NCBI GenBank assembly: GCA_031256615.1
Contig: JAIRQG010000052.1
Span: forward strand, 1 to 7,581
Direction of reading: 5' to 3'
Length of the DNA stretch: 7,581 bases
DNA from: Candidatus Methanoplasma sp.
GTDB taxonomy: Archaea > Thermoplasmatota > Thermoplasmata > Methanomassiliicoccales > Methanomethylophilaceae
This document shows positions 6,363-7,581 of the stretch, piece by piece. The stretch's first letter is position 1, and the number at the start of each line of letters is the position of its first letter. The notes under the pieces were generated by a model. It was not told where the DNA came from. It made no database searches and saw nothing but the letters and a program-made list of their open reading frames with translations. Position numbers and translations under genes: made by a program.

Positions 6363-6475
6363 GGGGCCGGGTTCGTAACGCGAGCCACTCGGTCACCGGC
6401 ATCATTGCCATTGGTTTCGATCGACAATGGACCGATGACGAACTTGATCCGGACGTGCCGGCGTTTGGCTCGCAT
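6326..6475 (-). CDS. Unrecognised 49-residue small protein in a G+C-rich island
   Basis: The ATG at 6475-6473 has a strong Shine-Dalgarno, GGAGGTGA at 6489-6482, six bases upstream, the best ribosome-binding site in the window. The 49 codons end at TAG 6328-6326. The product is basic at the start (MRAKRRHVRIKF) and continues with FVIGPLSIETNGNDAGDRVA and WGRYLLEAMRE. I do not recognise it. All eight arginines use CGN codons, whereas the neighbouring DUF4143 gene mostly uses AGA/AGG, which suggests foreign origin. The last few codons overlap the beginning of the surviving Fic sequence in another frame, so the ORF may itself be cut by the junction. It may be a genuine small protein, the start of a truncated gene, or a chance ORF in a structured RNA. 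Confidence 0.4.
   Translation of the reverse strand: MRAKRRHVRIKFVIGPLSIETNGNDAGDRVARVTNPAPWGRYLLEAMRE
6353..6369. repeat. Hairpin CGGCCCC-aa-GGGGCCG
   Basis: Two perfect 7-base G/C arms flank AA, at about 6354-6369, just inside the left edge of the island. A strong stem is possible in either strand, though the two-base loop would force the innermost pair open. Confidence 0.5.
6380..6473. repeat. Nested inverted repeats, possible structured RNA
   Basis: Three sets of arms are nested consistently: GCGAGCCA 6380-6387 with TGGCTCGC 6466-6473, CCGGCA 6396-6401 with TGCCGG 6456-6461, and CCATTG 6408-6413 with CAATGG 6425-6430. A weaker TCAT/ATGA pair (6402-6405 with 6435-6438) fits between the last two. 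Together they would fold as one long interrupted stem. The outer arm overlaps the first codons of the small ORF on the minus strand, so it could affect its translation. I could not match it to a known RNA family. Confidence 0.4.
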
Positions 6476-6500
6476 TTGTGCTCACCTCCCAACCGGGTCG

Positions 6501-6541
6501 GTTCCGGGTCCGCCGGGATAGAAAGTGCGGCGAACCCGAAC
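6501..6541. repeat. Imperfect hairpin with ~14-base arms upstream of the small ORF
   Basis: GTTCCGGGTCCGCCG (6501-6515) pairs with CGGCGAACCCGAAC (6528-6541) apart from one bulge and one mismatch, leaving a 12-base loop. On the minus strand it lies in the leader just ahead of the Shine-Dalgarno at 6489-6482. An attenuator or a mobile-element end are possible. Confidence 0.5.
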
Positions 6542-6546
6542 TTCCC

Positions 6547-6681
6547 AACAACCAGTCATATGTTGACCTATAAGACAATAATTAAGGCAGAAAGACAGTT
6601 ATACAACGTTTCTTCGCAGTATGTGGAATCTTAACCTACTTATCTGATTCAGACCATACTGCACAGAGGAAAGCAGAGAAC
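6547..6681. other. Intergenic region before the DUF5131 gene
   Basis: Composition returns to A+T-rich here. No Fic N-terminal coding is found on the minus strand, so the missing part of fic is not simply displaced into this gap. CTACTTATC at about 6637-6645 could be a weak TATA element for the gene at 6682, and GAGG at 6666-6669 a weak, distant ribosome-binding site. Nothing else is recognisable. Confidence 0.3.
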
Positions 6682-7404
6682 ATGAATTGGGAGCCATGGT
6701 CAGGTTGTTACAAGGTAAGCGATGGCTGCACTTATTGCTATTTTTACGGACCGTACTCCAAACGCTATGGTCAGAACACGGTGCAGAAGACAGGAGAGTT
6801 CGATAAACCGATCGCTAAGACCGCCAAAGGCACGCCCAAGATCCAGGGAGGGAAGATAGTGGCCACTTGCTTTGCCAGCGATTTCTTCATCAAGGAAGCG
6901 GATGAGTGGCGCGCAGAAGCATGGGAGATGATCAGACAGCGCCCCGATCTGGATTTTCTGATCCTGACCAAACGCATAGAGCGTTTTCCTGTATCTCTTC
7001 CACCTGACTGGGGAGACGGCTACGATAACGTGAACATCGGGTGCACGGTCGAGAATCAGTCTCTGGCGGATCAAAGGCTGCCGCTGTTCCTCTCATATCC
7101 GATCAAACGGCGTTTCGTGGCCTGCGCACCGCTGCTGGAGAGAATAGATCTGTCATCTTACCTCAGCGGGATCGAACATGTCACCGTCGGCGGCGAGACC
7201 GGCCGCGAGGCCAGGGTCTGCGATCATGATTGGGTTATGGATATCAGGGAGCAATGCTTAGCCGCCGGAGTAACATTCTGGTTCAAGAACACAGGTTCGT
7301 TCTTCAGGCGGGAAGGGGTTGTTCAAAAGGTCAATCCATTCAAAGAAACCACTCTCGCAAAAGAACTGGATCTCAATATCCTTAACGGCAAAAAATTGTT
7401 TTGA
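6682..7404 (+). CDS. DUF5131 family protein (phage Gp37/Gp68-like)
   Basis: The 240 residues match the Gp37/Gp68 (DUF5131) family known from phages, prophages and many prokaryotic genomes. The signature is at the start: W3, W6, then C9, C16, C19 in GC-x6-C-x2-CY, a radical-SAM-like cysteine pattern that could bind an iron-sulfur cluster. Then come DFFIKEADEWRAEAWEMIRQRPDLDFLILTKR (about 75-95), the segment NIGCTVENQ, ACAPLLERIDL, VGGETG near 172-177 and FWFKNTGSFF towards the end, all family landmarks. It appears full length. Its function is not established; some relatives sit beside a three-Cys-motif partner gene (tcmP), which is absent here. The ATG at 6682 is supported because the W..W.GC motif starts immediately after it. 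It follows the G+C island on the same accessory stretch. Confidence 0.85.
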   Translation: MNWEPWSGCYKVSDGCTYCYFYGPYSKRYGQNTVQKTGEFDKPIAKTAKGTPKIQGGKIVATCFASDFFIKEADEWRAEAWEMIRQRPDLDFLILTKRIERFPVSLPPDWGDGYDNVNIGCTVENQSLADQRLPLFLSYPIKRRFVACAPLLERIDLSSYLSGIEHVTVGGETGREARVCDHDWVMDIREQCLAAGVTFWFKNTGSFFRREGVVQKVNPFKETTLAKELDLNILNGKKLF

Positions 7405-7425
7405 TGTGTATTGGTTTTCACTCAA

Positions 7426-7436
7426 AAATATATAAG
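7426..7436 (+). promoter_or_regulatory. TATA box of the VOC-family gene
   Basis: AAAATATATAA within 7426-7436 is a clear archaeal TATA element. A start about 25 bases on, near 7457-7460, leaves a leader of only about 12-15 bases, just enough for the GGAG Shine-Dalgarno at 7464-7467. Confidence 0.55.
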
Positions 7437-7471
7437 AACAATCACTTTTCTATACCAGAGGAAGGAGTGAA

Positions 7472-7581
7472 ATGAGATATTCTGGCACTTTGTTATCTGT
7501 AAGCGACGTAAAAGCATCAAGGAAATTCTATGAGGACCTATTCGGACTGGAGGTGTTCCAAGATTACGGTAAGAACATCTC
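7472..7581 (+). CDS. VOC / glyoxalase-fold protein (3' end outside window)
   Basis: The first 36 codons are visible. SVSDVKASRKFYEDLFGLEVFQDYG (about 9-33) is the typical opening of the vicinal-oxygen-chelate superfamily: a first strand, then the DVKASRKFYEDLFGLEV helix and turn. Members include glyoxalase I, bleomycin-resistance-type proteins and extradiol dioxygenases, and the substrate cannot be told from this fragment. The ATG at 7472 has GGAG at 7464-7467 and a TATA box near 7428-7435. The gene is cut by the window end. Confidence 0.8.
   Translation, partial: MRYSGTLLSVSDVKASRKFYEDLFGLEVFQDYGKNI

Larger units (their letters stand above)
6333..6546. other. G+C-rich island of foreign composition at the Fic break
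   Basis: Bases 6481-6540 have 40 G/C of 60 and 6361-6420 have 36, while 6541-6600 have only 22. The left edge coincides with the loss of Fic homology (about 6333) and the right edge is near 6546. The pentamer TTCCC is found at both edges (6329-6333 and 6542-6546), which is too short to prove a target duplication. No transposase and no terminal inverted repeats are seen. It may be the remnant of an insertion, the scar of a recombination, or an assembly join. Confidence 0.5.

Noticed and set aside
6353..6541. RNase P RNA or SRP RNA
   Set aside because: The conserved sequence blocks I know for these RNAs are not present, and the segment is short and disrupted.
6333..6546. Complete insertion sequence
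   Set aside because: No transposase, no terminal inverted repeats; the matching TTCCC at the edges is only five bases and expected by chance.
5763..6681. Fic-antitoxin pair (FicT/FicA type)
   Set aside because: No small antitoxin-like ORF with an inhibitory S/T-x-x-x-E-G/N motif is seen beside the Fic core; the 49-residue ORF lacks such a motif.
1..7581. tRNA or rRNA genes
   Set aside because: No cloverleaf with a T-loop GTTCRA context or rRNA core sequence was recognised on either strand.

Overview
The window looks like archaeal chromosome. It has an Orc1/Cdc6-type replication initiator, an archaeal/eukaryotic-type tRNA 2-thiolation enzyme (NcsA/Ncs6), a NIF3-like protein, BRE/TATA-type promoters and at least one apparently leaderless gene. 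Coding style (many AGA/AGG arginines in most genes) and protein texture suggest a Thermoplasmata-type methanogen such as a Methanomassiliicoccales member. That placement is inference; no rRNA or tRNA is present to confirm it.

Left half (1-3733): housekeeping. The 3' end of a radical-SAM gene on + meets, tail to tail with a 14-base overlap, a tightly packed minus-strand operon read in the order nif3-like, orc1/cdc6, ncsA. The junctions are 2 and 4 bases. The operon has a candidate TATA box near 3871-3878 and a leader of about 115 bases containing a strong palindrome.

Middle (3734-4547): a decayed DUF4143-type ATPase on the minus strand. Its putative start and first 23 codons appear joined to its last ~95 codons, with the ATPase core gone and a frameshift at the join. 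Upstream lies a very A+T-rich divergent control region holding adjacent palindromes, a duplicated 16-mer and near-identical CCA-N7-TGG boxes 40 bases apart, which lead into the leaderless promoter of an intact AAA/DUF4143 ATPase (4548-5762).

Right half (5763-7581): accessory DNA. A minus-strand Fic gene keeps its catalytic motif and C-terminal winged helix but has lost its N-terminal portion. At the break (about 6333-6546) is a G+C-rich segment unlike its surroundings in composition and codon use. It contains a strong Shine-Dalgarno followed by a 49-codon ORF and several nested inverted repeats. Then come an intact DUF5131 (phage Gp37/Gp68-like) gene and the start of a VOC/glyoxalase-fold gene with a clear TATA box and Shine-Dalgarno.

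The operon on the left is core information processing and metabolism. The stretch from 3998 to about 7400 looks like a turnover zone with ATPase remnants, a beheaded Fic, an island of foreign composition and a phage-associated protein. No complete new defence system can be demonstrated from this window alone. The most unusual signals are the G+C island at 6333-6546 and the repeat-rich control region at 4338-4554.
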